Shown piece after piece: positions 1-8,395 of a stretch of DNA of 64,000 nucleotides. The notes below the pieces were generated by a model that did no database searches, was not told where the DNA came from, and worked only from the letters and a program-made list of their open reading frames with translations. A program made the position numbers and the translations under genes. Within the stretch, counting starts at the first letter, position 1. The number at the start of each line of letters is the position of its first letter. The stretch spans positions 1-64,000 of the forward strand of contig NZ_JAAIIJ010000023.1 in the NCBI RefSeq assembly GCF_012932445.1, written 5' to 3'. This stretch comes from Bifidobacterium panos. Lineage in GTDB: Bacteria > Actinomycetota > Actinomycetes > Actinomycetales > Bifidobacteriaceae.

Positions 1-289
1 CCCTACAGCGCACTCCAACCGCCGCCAAACCAGCCACCCGAAACCCCTTGCAATCCCGCGGAAAAACAGGACTCAAACCAAAGCCCGCCCCACCCAAAAC
101 ACACACCCGCAACAAAACCAAGGGGTAAATCATTCCCCCGCCCTCGGCGCACACCAACAGCACGCTCACCGCCCCTTCCGGGGCGAGATTTCTCGACTCC
201 GGCTACGCCTCCGCTCGAAATGACAAGAGACGGAGCACACTCACCGGAACAACAAGGATGAAACGAACCGGCTACGTCAGAATGCCCTA
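1..289. other. Intergenic left edge, no gene seen
   Basis: I see no credible coding frame here. The stretch is C-rich. Positions 185-225 hold a short interspersed repeat whose ends read GAGATTTCTCGACT and CGCTCGAAATGACA, the style of REP-like sequences scattered in many genomes. A relative of this repeat appears inside lysA near 10735-10782. Confidence 0.5.
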
Positions 290-750
290 GGCGGATGTTG
301 CCGTGTGAGACGTAAGACTTGGCCTACCGGCCCGGAGGGTGTCGAACACGGCAACATCCGCCGCAGACACCGGAACGGGTCAAACAACACGCAAACCTGA
401 CGGAACAGCAAAACGCACTGAGAACGAAATAGCGATATGCACACTGAGAACGGAAAAACGGGCACTGCGACTCAAGACAGACCGAGAACGATAGCAACGA
501 CACTGTGATCTGGTGCAAACTAAGGACGAAAACGATGGGCACTGTAACTTGAAACGAACTGAGAACAGGAACAATAGGCACTGCGACTTGAGATAGACCG
601 AGAATATAGCAACGCACACTGCGACTCAAGCACGCAGGGAACGAGTTCGCTGCGTTGGCATGGGTCTACAGAAGGCACGGGAATGATCTATTACCGCAAA
701 ATGACGCCGTCCGTTGATATCGATACGAACAGCCCACTGGGCTGTTCGTC
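290..750. repeat. R1 element, copy 1: 73-bp hairpin plus degenerate tandem array
   Basis: Positions 290-306 (GGCGGATGTTGCCGTGT) and 346-362 are perfect 17-bp inverted arms around a 39-nt loop. About 280 bp follow of loosely repeated units of roughly 26-40 bp, each carrying variants of CACTGNGACTC-AAGAC and CTGAGAACG. The element ends near a small hairpin at 727-747 (GAACAGCCC-act-GGGCTGTTC). A second copy in the same orientation lies at 30364-30715, and an inverted hairpin copy lies at 22815-22891. Short frames on the minus strand here are by-products of the repeat. No gene is called between 290 and 908. Confidence 0.85.
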
Positions 751-796
751 CACTAGGCTCTTCGTCCGCTTGTTTCTCGGAATATTGAGATGTATT

Positions 797-872
797 CTCT
801 GAATTCAGAGAAGCAAGTCTGAATTCAGAGAAAGAAGTCTGAATTCAGAGAAAACTTGCTGGATTCAGAGAA
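797..872. promoter_or_regulatory. Four palindromes at 20-bp spacing upstream of the AlbA_2 gene
   Basis: The block GAATTCAGAG begins at 801, 821 and 841, and GGATTCAGAG begins at 861, giving an exact 20-bp period. The first copy sits in the perfect palindrome CTCTGAATTCAGAG; the next two keep TCTGAATTCAGA and the fourth is decayed. Two helical turns between centres, just upstream of a start codon at 909, is what cooperative binding of a dimeric regulator would need. Autoregulation by the downstream protein is my inference. Confidence 0.7.
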
Positions 873-908
873 GACAGACGCAGTTCCCATACGAACGGAG
901 CAAGAACC

Positions 909-2555
909 ATGGCACATGAATATGGCGAAGAAACGCTATCCGTGGAGTTCAAGAGCGACCTGAAACAGCTTCCCGACAGCAACCTGGTGGAAGCTGTAGT
1001 CGCGCTGGCCAACACCGATGGAGGCATATTGTACGTGGGTGTCGAAGACGACGGCACCCCCACGGGCATACACGACAAGCATCAGGATATCGTCGGTCTC
1101 AGCGCCATGATTGCCAACAGAACCGTCCCTCCAGTGTCTGCCCGAGTTCAAATCGTCGGTGACAAGACTCCCGTCATCCGAATCGAGGTGCCGAAATCGC
1201 GCAGCGTGGTATCGACCCACTCCGGCAAAATCCTGCGGCGAAGGATGAAGATCGACGGAACCCCGGAAAGCGTGCCGATGTACCCATATGAGATTGCCAC
1301 AAGACTTTCCGATTTGGGCAGATTGGATTATTCCGAACAACCCATTGCGGGAACCACTCGCGAGGATTTCGACCCGCTGGAACGCGAACGCCTGCGCCGG
1401 ATCATCGGCTCATACAAGTCAAGCGACCATGCGCTACTGGAATTGTCCGACGAGGAATTGGAGAAAGCACTCAAACTGACCGTTTCGACGGACGGAACGA
1501 ATACGCCGACGCTTACCGGGCTGCTGCTGTTGGGAAAAGAAGAGGCTCTTCAGCGCTTCGTGCCGACGAATGAGGCCGCCTTTCAGGTGCTGGAAGGCAC
1601 GGAAATCAAAGTGAACCAAACGTATCGAGGCCCCTTGCTTAAGACCATCGAGCAAATCGCGGATATGTTCAAACCGTGGAATCCCTCAACGGAACTGAAC
1701 GTGGGGCTGTTTTCGATGATGGTGCCGGAGTTCGATGAAAGGGCCTTCCGCGAAGCGCTGGTGAACGCGTTCGGGCACAGGGATTACTCACTGCTTGGCA
1801 GAGTGCGAGTCATGTTGGACGATGCGGGATTGACCATATCGAATCCGGGCGGGTTTGTCGAAGGCATTAACATCCACAATCTGCTGACCGCCGAACCGCA
1901 TGGCAGAAACCTGTGTCTTATGGACGCGCTGAAACGCACCGGACTGGCGGAGCGCACCGGACGCGGCATCGACCGCATCTTCGAAGGCGCATTGCATTAC
2001 GGGCGCCCCCTGCCAGACTATTCCGCTTCCAACGAAAGGAATGTGTCGGTGTTCCTATCCAGAAGCGCGCCGGACTCCTCCTTCGTGGAAATGCTCGCCC
2101 AAGAGCAGGAACGTAGCGGCAAGCAGATGTCAATCGACGGGCTGCTCATCCTCGACACACTCAGAAACGAACGCAGATGTGACTTCGCCTCACTGCACAA
2201 AGAACTGGACATGAGCGAGCAGCGTTTGCGCACAATGCTCGGGCAGTTGACGGAAATCGGCCTTATCGAAGGTTCCGGCTCGGGGCAGAAGCGCACATAT
2301 ATGCTGGGGTCGAAGGTGTATAAGCGCAGTGGAAAAACCGTGGAGTACGTTCGGCAGACGGACATTGACCGCATCCGCTACCCTGAACTGATCATGAAAC
2401 TGATAAATAAACAGGGTTACGCAACCAAAACGGACGTCATGGAACTGCTGCATCTCGACGGGAACCAAGCGTATTACCAGCTTTCCAAGCTGGTCGATGA
2501 CAAGAGGGTGAAGAAAGTCGGCGGTGGGCGGAATACGCGGTATGAAAAAGTTTGA
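909..2555 (+). CDS. AlbA_2 (Schlafen AAA_4-like) ATP-binding transcriptional regulator
   Basis: A 548-residue protein. Residues about 10-60 carry the AlbA_2 pattern (VEFKSDLKQ, then ALANTDGGILYVGVEDDG), typical of putative DNA- or nucleotide-binding regulators. Residues about 270-360 carry the GHKL-like ATP-binding part found in this family (FREALVNAFGHRDYS, ISNPGGF, TGRGIDRI). The C-terminal 150 residues look like two winged-helix segments. Family members are annotated as putative transcriptional regulators, sometimes near defence loci, and the natural ligand is unknown. The gene stands alone and is preceded directly by the palindrome array at 797-872. The ATG at 909 is chosen because the AlbA_2 domain begins almost at once; the Shine-Dalgarno (GGAGCAAGAACC) is acceptable. 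Confidence 0.85.
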   Translation: MAHEYGEETLSVEFKSDLKQLPDSNLVEAVVALANTDGGILYVGVEDDGTPTGIHDKHQDIVGLSAMIANRTVPPVSARVQIVGDKTPVIRIEVPKSRSVVSTHSGKILRRRMKIDGTPESVPMYPYEIATRLSDLGRLDYSEQPIAGTTREDFDPLERERLRRIIGSYKSSDHALLELSDEELEKALKLTVSTDGTNTPTLTGLLLLGKEEALQRFVPTNEAAFQVLEGTEIKVNQTYRGPLLKTIEQIADMFKPWNPSTELNVGLFSMMVPEFDERAFREALVNAFGHRDYSLLGRVRVMLDDAGLTISNPGGFVEGINIHNLLTAEPHGRNLCLMDALKRTGLAERTGRGIDRIFEGALHYGRPLPDYSASNERNVSVFLSRSAPDSSFVEMLAQEQERSGKQMSIDGLLILDTLRNERRCDFASLHKELDMSEQRLRTMLGQLTEIGLIEGSGSGQKRTYMLGSKVYKRSGKTVEYVRQTDIDRIRYPELIMKLINKQGYATKTDVMELLHLDGNQAYYQLSKLVDDKRVKKVGGGRNTRYEKV

Positions 2556-2664
2556 CGGGCGGGGTGCGGTATTTTGCGGTTTCGGATGAAGGAGGGATAG
2601 TCCCCTTGGGGATGTGGGGTTAGGCTTGCGTGCAATGGGGATGAAAACCGCGCAAATCGGACAC

Positions 2665-2729
2665 AATCCGAGCGAATAAACCGAGCGCAAGTCGACCGCA
2701 TAAACCGACCGCATAAACCGACCGAATAA
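2665..2729. repeat. Short tandem repeat abutting the ahpC ribosome-binding site
   Basis: Five degenerate units of 11-13 bp, best seen as ATAAACCGACCGC, run up to the AAGGAG at 2728-2732. The last two and a half units are nearly identical. The array therefore lies in the leader or promoter of the peroxiredoxin gene. I could not pick a clear -35/-10 pair in it. Confidence 0.75.
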
Positions 2730-2738
2730 GGAGTGATC

Positions 2739-3290
2739 ATGGCGCTGTTGCAACACGAGCTGGGCGAGTTCACGCTCACGGCTTTTCATAATGGGGACTT
2801 CTGCGAGATAAGCAAGAAAGACATGCTTGGCCACTGGTCGGTGGTGTTCTGCTATCCGGCCGACTTCAGCTCGCTGTGCCCGACCGAACTGCAGGATCTG
2901 GCCGCGCATTACGAGGATTTTAAGAAAGTCGGTTGCGAGATCTACTCGGTGTCCTGCGATACGCACTTTGTGCACAAGGCTTGGCGCGACGCCGAACAGA
3001 GCCTTTCGACAATCGAATACCCAATGCTGTCCGATCCGACGGGTGTGCTCGTGCGCGACCTCGACGCCTATAACGAGACGTCGGGGATGGCCGAGCGCGC
3101 CGATTTCATCGTGACTCCGCAGGGCGCGATCGTGGCATATGAGCTTACTTTGCCCAGCGTGGGCCGCAACGCCGAGGAGCTGTTGCGCCGCGTGCAGGCC
3201 TGCCAGTTCGTTTATGCGAACGAGGGGGAGACGTGTCCGGCGAACTGGCGGCCGAGCGGGGAGACGACGGCGGCACCCAAGTCTTCTTGA
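2739..3290 (+). CDS. ahpC: AhpC/Prx1-type 2-Cys peroxiredoxin
   Basis: A 183-residue peroxiredoxin that reduces H2O2 and alkyl hydroperoxides in the cytoplasm. The active-site block PxxxSxxC is P40...S44...C47 (FSSLCPTEL), C47 being the peroxidatic cysteine and Arg120 (AERADF) the likely catalytic arginine. The resolving cysteine is C166 in GETCPANW. Length fits AhpC. The ATG at 2739 has AAGGAG six bases upstream and is preferred over the in-frame GTG at 2733, which sits on the RBS. No ahpF lies next to it, so electrons must come from a reductase encoded elsewhere. Expression probably responds to oxygen stress, but no operator is recognised beyond the adjacent tandem array. Confidence 0.93.
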   Translation: MALLQHELGEFTLTAFHNGDFCEISKKDMLGHWSVVFCYPADFSSLCPTELQDLAAHYEDFKKVGCEIYSVSCDTHFVHKAWRDAEQSLSTIEYPMLSDPTGVLVRDLDAYNETSGMAERADFIVTPQGAIVAYELTLPSVGRNAEELLRRVQACQFVYANEGETCPANWRPSGETTAAPKSS

Positions 3291-3347
3291 TTTTTGGGCG
3301 TTCGGCTGGCGGCGAGAGCTTACGAGAGCTGAGATCGTTACGTTGTA

Positions 3348-4820
3348 TCAATCGTCGGCGCGCCAGTCAGTGAGATTCAATCGGGCGGCCACGCGATTCG
3401 CGGCGAACGCGCCAATGGAAACCAGCGCATAGCACAATGCGATGCCTCCGAAGAATGTCAGCAGCGTGCCCGCTTCAGTCATGGCGGAAGCGAACAGCGG
3501 CATCATCAGCACCATGGCGCAACCGCCGGCGAGCGCCACCACCGTGTTGAGCGGAGTCATCACCTCGCGGAACCGCGCTTTGTTCAGCGTGTCCACATCG
3601 GTGCCTTCGAGCAGCAACATGCGGTATTCCTGCGCCTGGTCGTAAACGGAACCGGCTTGCATCACGCCGGAGGAGACGGCGGCCAGAATCGCGGCGAACA
3701 TCAAGGTTAGCAAACCGCCGCTGCTCATGTCACGCGCATAGATTGCAGTGGGGTCGTCGCCCGCGCCGCCCGAAGCGCTCGAAGCGCCGCCGATGCAGCC
3801 GGCCACGGCGGTGATGCCCGCAATGAACACGGCCAAGGCGATGCCGCTGACGTTGCGCCACGCGCGTTTGGGATTATCGAGGATGCGGCGCATGGCGATC
3901 ATGTCGGCGGCGCAATGGGGGCGGCGGGCAAGCGACTTGGCGCGGGCGCTGACCGCCCACGTGCCGACGAGGTTCATCAGCGCGAACGGCAGCATGATGA
4001 GGCCGAGGACGAGAGCAATCGTGCCGATCTCACCAAAGAACGAACTTACCTGCGCCAGCGAATCGAACAGCGCGACGGCCGCGACGATGGACCCCGCGAA
4101 AATCGCCGCACGCCAGTGGGAGGGCAGCGGTTGGGCAGCGCGCGAGGCGACGCCCAGCGGGGTGATCGACACGCGGCGCAACGTGAGCAGCGCCGAAACC
4201 AGCGCGAGCAGGGTCACGCCGATCACAGTGAGTGCCAACGCCACAGGCCCCACCCACAGTTGTTCAAAAGTGAAGCGGCGGTTTTGGAAATTCAACAGCA
4301 TGATGGCGGGCATGGCCGCAAAATAGCCGAGAATGCCGATTAGCGCGCCCACCAGCGCCTGACCTGCCGCGTCGAGCGCAACCAGCCGCGTGACTTGGCT
4401 TCGAGTGGCACCGGCCAAACGCAGCGCGGCGAGACGGGCGTCACGGCGGGAAGCGGCGAGGCGCGCCGCGGATCCGGCGAGCGCGGCGAACGGCACGATC
4501 AGCAGCACGCAGGCGATGAAGGCGAGGCACACATAGCCCTGCGCATTGACGTCCATCATTTCAGCCCACGCGGCGGGCGCGCCGCTGGCAAGCCAATAGT
4601 CCACGGATTTTGCGCCGGGGGCACAGGCCGCGTCGTTGAAATAGCGAGCAACCGTGTGGTCGGCGGAAGCGCGCCAGATGAAGCCGTGCACGCCGCCGAG
4701 CACAGTGAGGAAGACGGCGGTGGCGGTGGCGAACGCGATGATGGCCAGCGCGGAGGTGCGCCCGGAGCTGCCGCTCGCGCCGGGGCGATGGAACAGACAC
4801 CAGAGTGCAAACGTATTCAT
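3348..4820 (-). CDS. FtsX/MacB-like ABC transporter permease
   Basis: A 490-residue integral membrane protein with an N-terminal membrane helix (about residues 20-45), a large extracytoplasmic segment, and further hydrophobic helices in the middle and at the C-terminus, as in FtsX-domain permeases of the MacB/LolC class. The start at 4820 overlaps the stop of the ATPase gene in an ATGA arrangement, so the two are translationally coupled and form one exporter. A longer open frame continues upstream through the ATPase gene in another frame and is ignored. The substrate is unknown; relatives export peptides, lipids or antimicrobials. Confidence 0.85.
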   Translation of the reverse strand: MNTFALWCLFHRPGASGSSGRTSALAIIAFATATAVFLTVLGGVHGFIWRASADHTVARYFNDAACAPGAKSVDYWLASGAPAAWAEMMDVNAQGYVCLAFIACVLLIVPFAALAGSAARLAASRRDARLAALRLAGATRSQVTRLVALDAAGQALVGALIGILGYFAAMPAIMLLNFQNRRFTFEQLWVGPVALALTVIGVTLLALVSALLTLRRVSITPLGVASRAAQPLPSHWRAAIFAGSIVAAVALFDSLAQVSSFFGEIGTIALVLGLIMLPFALMNLVGTWAVSARAKSLARRPHCAADMIAMRRILDNPKRAWRNVSGIALAVFIAGITAVAGCIGGASSASGGAGDDPTAIYARDMSSGGLLTLMFAAILAAVSSGVMQAGSVYDQAQEYRMLLLEGTDVDTLNKARFREVMTPLNTVVALAGGCAMVLMMPLFASAMTEAGTLLTFFGGIALCYALVSIGAFAANRVAARLNLTDWRADD

Positions 4821-5662
4821 TGCAACGCACCGTCCTGCATGGTGACGGTGCGCGAGCAGAACGAGGCGACGTTGGGGTCGTGGGTGACGACGATGACGGC
4901 GGCGTCGTTTTCGTGCGCGGCGGCCATGAGAATCGCCATGACCTCGCGGCCTGTGGCTTGGTCGAGCGCGCCGGTGGGCTCGTCGGCGAACACGACGTTC
5001 GGGCGGGCTGCCAGGGCGCGGGCGATGGCGATGCGTTGCATCTGCCCGCCGCTCATCTCCCCCGGACGTTGCGCGGCAAGAGCCTTGAGCCCCAGCCGCT
5101 CCAGCCACAGCAGCGCGCAATCGGTAGCTTGGGCGTAGCTGACTCCGCCCAGCATCATCGGCAGGGCGATGTTTTCGACGGCGGGCAGTTCGGGCAGAAG
5201 CTGGCCGGACTGGAACACAAAGCCGAAGGCGCTGCGGCGCAACATCGTGCGCTCGGCGTCGGGGAGGGCGGTGAGATCCTGGGCGGAGGCGGCGTTGGGC
5301 GGTTGATAGAGCACGCGACCCGACGTGGGCTTGTCTATGCCGGCGAGCACATGCAGCAGTGTGGATTTGCCGGAACCCGAGGGGCCCATCACCGCGACGG
5401 TTTCTTTTGTGTTGAGTCGGAAATTCACCGAGTTCAGGGCGAGGGGGCGGGCCATCGGCATGGCTGCGGCGGCAGGGGGTGTGAAAACGTTTGCGTTTGG
5501 GTTTGTGCTTGCGTTTGTGTTTGGGTGTTTGGCGGCGTAATCCATCGTCAGATTGGTGGCCGTGAGAATGGGGCGGCGCGGCGCGAACTGCGCGGTGGTG
5601 GGTGCCGCGGTGGGCGCGGTAGTGGGCGCAGATGGTTGATATGGATATGCTATGTTGCTCAT
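4817..5662 (-). CDS. ABC transporter ATP-binding protein (MacB/LolD type)
   Basis: A 281-residue ATPase that pairs with the downstream permease. It has Walker A (GPSGSGKST), a Q-loop region, signature (MSGGQMQR), Walker B (VVFADEPTGALD) and the H-loop (VTHD). The order and the EPTGALD form are typical of the MacB/LolD subfamily. The N-terminus carries a Pro/Thr/Ala-rich extension of about 30 residues. A second low-complexity insert (Asn/Thr/Pro/Ala) lies between the first beta strand and Walker A and is encoded by a hexanucleotide repeat at 5489-5530. The start at 5662 is the first ATG of the frame, and the true start could be slightly downstream. Confidence 0.9.
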   Translation of the reverse strand: MSNIAYPYQPSAPTTAPTAAPTTAQFAPRRPILTATNLTMDYAAKHPNTNASTNPNANVFTPPAAAAMPMARPLALNSVNFRLNTKETVAVMGPSGSGKSTLLHVLAGIDKPTSGRVLYQPPNAASAQDLTALPDAERTMLRRSAFGFVFQSGQLLPELPAVENIALPMMLGGVSYAQATDCALLWLERLGLKALAAQRPGEMSGGQMQRIAIARALAARPNVVFADEPTGALDQATGREVMAILMAAAHENDAAVIVVTHDPNVASFCSRTVTMQDGALQ

Positions 5663-5815
5663 GCTTGAAACGCTACGGACAAGCGGGGCATGGCGACATC
5701 AGGCAATGGAATGATTCGCGGGGCAGGGGTTCATCCCTAAGAATGAAATCCTTGAATGCACATATTTGCGAGTGGACCATCGCGGCAGCAAGACCGCGAC
5801 AATCTCAACAATCTC

Positions 5816-7267
5816 TCACGAAACGGCGCGCTCGGCAGCCAGGGACGCAAGACGCGCGGCGAATCGCGGCCAATCGGTGCGCATGGCGGTGAGCAACTTG
5901 AGCTCAGGCACGCGATCGATGGGCACCCACTCGATTTCCATGCTCTCGTCGTCATTGGCCTTGGGCGTGACCGTGTGGCCGGGCTTCTCGAACGCGAACA
6001 CGGTGGTGTAGCCCCACGAGCCGTGATCCTCGCGGTAGGAGCCGACCACCTCGATGTCCTCCGGGGTGATGTTCGCCTCCTCGTAGCTTTCGCGCAACGC
6101 ACCTTCGATGGGGCTCTCGCCATCGGCCGTGGCGCCGCCGGGGATGCCCCAGGTGCCGCCTTCCGCCGACCACATGGCGCGGTGTTGCATCACCACATGG
6201 GTGACCTGGCCGCTGTTCGGATCCCGACGCGCAAGCAGCACGCCGGCAGCGCCGTTGGTGCCCCAATGCTTGCGGCCGCACGCACAGTCGATCCAGCCGT
6301 CGCCCGGCTGGCGCACGTTCTCTTTCGGCGGTTTGATGCCGGCGTGCGCGGCGCCCGCGGCCTTGCCTTCGGCCGGCGGGGCGAGCGGCGAGGCGACATT
6401 CCACAAGTCGGGCCATGCGATGCCCAGCTCGGCGGCAAGTTCGCGCGCCAGCGGCAGGCTCAGGCCGATAATGCCGCTGGGATCGCCTTCGATGCTATCG
6501 ATGAACGCGCCGCCGAAGCCTTCCAGCGTGAACGAGCCGGCCACTTCCAGCGGCTCGCCGGTGGCGATATAGCGCTCGATATCGCTGTCGGAATAGTTGG
6601 AAAAATGCACTTTCGCGTGGCTGGCACCGCGCGCCACGCGCCCGGAAGCGAAGTCGATGAGGCAGTGCCCCGTCCACAGTTCGCCTGTATTGCCGCGCAT
6701 GCGCTTCAGGCGTTCGCGCGCGGCGTCGGCGCTGTGCGGCTTGCCGTAACATTCGCCCTCGAACAGGAACATGGAATCGCAGCCGAGGATCAGCGGGCCG
6801 ACTTGGGCGCGGGTCAGGCCCGGCAGGTCGCCGTTTGAGAGGGCGTTGATCGGCTCGGTGACGGTGGGAAATGTGGTGCCGGAGAAGTCGCGGGTGGTGG
6901 CGATTGGCGCGGAGGAATAATCGATATTCTCCGCCTGTGCTTGATTGGCGGCCGTTTCCTGCTGTTCTTGCGGCAGATCGGCGGCGCGAAGCGGATAGCC
7001 GACGATGCGCTCCCCGCTGGCAGCGGCGGCTGTGGCGGCAACGTCGCGATATGCCTCGTGCACGGCCTGGGCTTTGGCCTCGGCCAAAATCTGCACCCGC
7101 TGTTCCACCTTCAGCTCGGCCACATCTACGCCGGCCTGCGCGGCGGCCGCTTCAAGCGCCGCCGTTTCATCCACATGCGACACGCGAATCGTAGGGCACA
7201 CGCCGGCCGCAAACAGCACATTGCGGCGCGGCTTGGACTTCGAAGCCAAAATCAGCGGAATACTCAT
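5816..7267 (-). CDS. Maf-type nucleotide pyrophosphatase fused to a NUDIX hydrolase
   Basis: A 483-residue two-domain protein. Residues 1 to about 310 are Maf (LILASKSKPRR at the start, LGCDSMF, the SDSDIERYIATGEPLEVAGSF block, GDPSGIIGL), a family that hydrolyses modified or non-canonical nucleoside triphosphates. A non-conserved insert lies around residues 85-150. The C-terminal 170 residues are NUDIX, with the box G(x5)E(x7)REsYEEaN at about residues 376-398. Both domains would act in nucleotide-pool sanitation. The start is set at MSIPLILAS; an ATG two codons upstream (7273) is possible. Fusions of this kind are known in bifidobacteria. Confidence 0.88.
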   Translation of the reverse strand: MSIPLILASKSKPRRNVLFAAGVCPTIRVSHVDETAALEAAAAQAGVDVAELKVEQRVQILAEAKAQAVHEAYRDVAATAAAASGERIVGYPLRAADLPQEQQETAANQAQAENIDYSSAPIATTRDFSGTTFPTVTEPINALSNGDLPGLTRAQVGPLILGCDSMFLFEGECYGKPHSADAARERLKRMRGNTGELWTGHCLIDFASGRVARGASHAKVHFSNYSDSDIERYIATGEPLEVAGSFTLEGFGGAFIDSIEGDPSGIIGLSLPLARELAAELGIAWPDLWNVASPLAPPAEGKAAGAAHAGIKPPKENVRQPGDGWIDCACGRKHWGTNGAAGVLLARRDPNSGQVTHVVMQHRAMWSAEGGTWGIPGGATADGESPIEGALRESYEEANITPEDIEVVGSYREDHGSWGYTTVFAFEKPGHTVTPKANDDESMEIEWVPIDRVPELKLLTAMRTDWPRFAARLASLAAERAVS

Positions 7268-7317
7268 AGTCATACCCGTCACTTTATCGTCCCATCGTCC
7301 CATACCAATCCCCAACC

Positions 7318-7407
7318 TCCCATGGCGCGGTGTTTCCCCCATGGCGCAAGATAGCAAAACCTTGAAAAATAGCCAAAACCGCGCCATGGGAACACCGCGC
7401 CATGGGA
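7318..7407. repeat. CCATGG palindromic element, copy 1
   Basis: The left arm (7318-7347) and right arm (7381-7407) are inverted repeats built on TCCCATGGCGCGGTGTT, each with an extra CCATGGCGC unit. They enclose about 33 bp that contain AAAATAGCCAAAA. It sits between the stop of thrB and the start of the Maf-NUDIX gene. A shorter relative with the same arms and the same AAAATAGCCAAA core is at 22691-22760, so this is a dispersed family rather than a simple terminator. Confidence 0.8.
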
Positions 7408-7408
7408 A

Positions 7409-8395
7409 CTAACTGATTTCGACTCCCTTGGTGTTGATGGGGAGGTGGAGGACTTTCCAGTGGCCGGAGGCGAGCTGGGGGGCGGCGATTGCGTCGATGG
7501 CGGCGCGGGCGTCGCCGTGGTGCAGCACCAGCACGCACGGGCCGGCACCAGAGACGGCGGCCGCGTAGCCTTGCGCGCGGAAGGCCGCGATCAGGTCGGC
7601 GGAGGGCTGCATGAGCGGGGCGCGGTAGGGCTGGTGCAATTTGTCTTGCGTGGCCACATACAGCAGGGCGTTGGGGTCGACGGTGGAGAGGGGCGGGTTC
7701 ATCGCGGCAGGGAGCAGCCCAACTCGCGAGACGTTATATATCGCATCATGATACGGCACTTCGGCGGGCAGGGCACGACGCGCCTGTTCGGTGGACAGCT
7801 CGTAATCCGGCACAAACACAGCTGCGGTGATGGCCGGGGAAACCGGGTAATTCACCGTGTGAAAGCCGGTGTGCAACGGCTCGCCATCAGGAACCGACAC
7901 GGAACCAACGCCTTCGGGCATCTCGAAATCCCAACTCACCGTCAGCCCGCCGAACACAGCCGGGGCCACATTGTCGGGGTGGCCCTCAAGACGGGCGGCC
8001 ATATCGAAGATGGCCGGACGGTTCAGCTCGCCGTCCTGCGCGAAGGCAGCCGCGGCCGCGATACCAGCCACAATGGCCTCGGCGGAGGAGCCCATGCCTC
8101 GCGCCTGGGGGATGTTGTTCGTCGCCTCAAGCGTAAAACCGAGCTTGCCCAAGCCGAACGTGGCGCACGCGCGGCGGAAGGTGGAGACGACCAAGTGGGT
8201 TTCGTCGCGCGGCAAGGTGCTCTCGCCTTCGCCGTGGATGATGACGTGGGCGATGCCGTCGGCGGGGTCGTCGTTCAGCGTGAAGACGAGTTCGTCGTGA
8301 TAGTCGAGCGCGAGACCCACTGTGTCGAAACCGGAGCCGAGATTGGCGCTGGTGGCCGGCACGCGCACACGCACGCGGTTGGTTACCGGAGCCAT
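7409..8395 (-). CDS. thrB: Homoserine kinase
   Basis: A 328-residue GHMP-family kinase that phosphorylates L-homoserine with ATP on the way to threonine. The N-terminal substrate motif PATSANLGSGFD and the ATP-binding glycine loop PQARGMGSSAEA are both intact, and the C-terminal GAGPCVL motif is present. Its ATG shares one base with the hom stop codon (TGATG), so translation is coupled to hom. No thrC lies in this cluster; threonine synthase must be encoded elsewhere. Confidence 0.95.
   Translation of the reverse strand: MAPVTNRVRVRVPATSANLGSGFDTVGLALDYHDELVFTLNDDPADGIAHVIIHGEGESTLPRDETHLVVSTFRRACATFGLGKLGFTLEATNNIPQARGMGSSAEAIVAGIAAAAAFAQDGELNRPAIFDMAARLEGHPDNVAPAVFGGLTVSWDFEMPEGVGSVSVPDGEPLHTGFHTVNYPVSPAITAAVFVPDYELSTEQARRALPAEVPYHDAIYNVSRVGLLPAAMNPPLSTVDPNALLYVATQDKLHQPYRAPLMQPSADLIAAFRAQGYAAAVSGAGPCVLVLHHGDARAAIDAIAAPQLASGHWKVLHLPINTKGVEIS

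Noticed and set aside
324-629. Short minus-strand frames with SQC-type repeats in the R1 array
   Set aside because: They translate the degenerate DNA repeat, in several frames at once, with no RBS and no conservation in the frame between copies 1 and 3.
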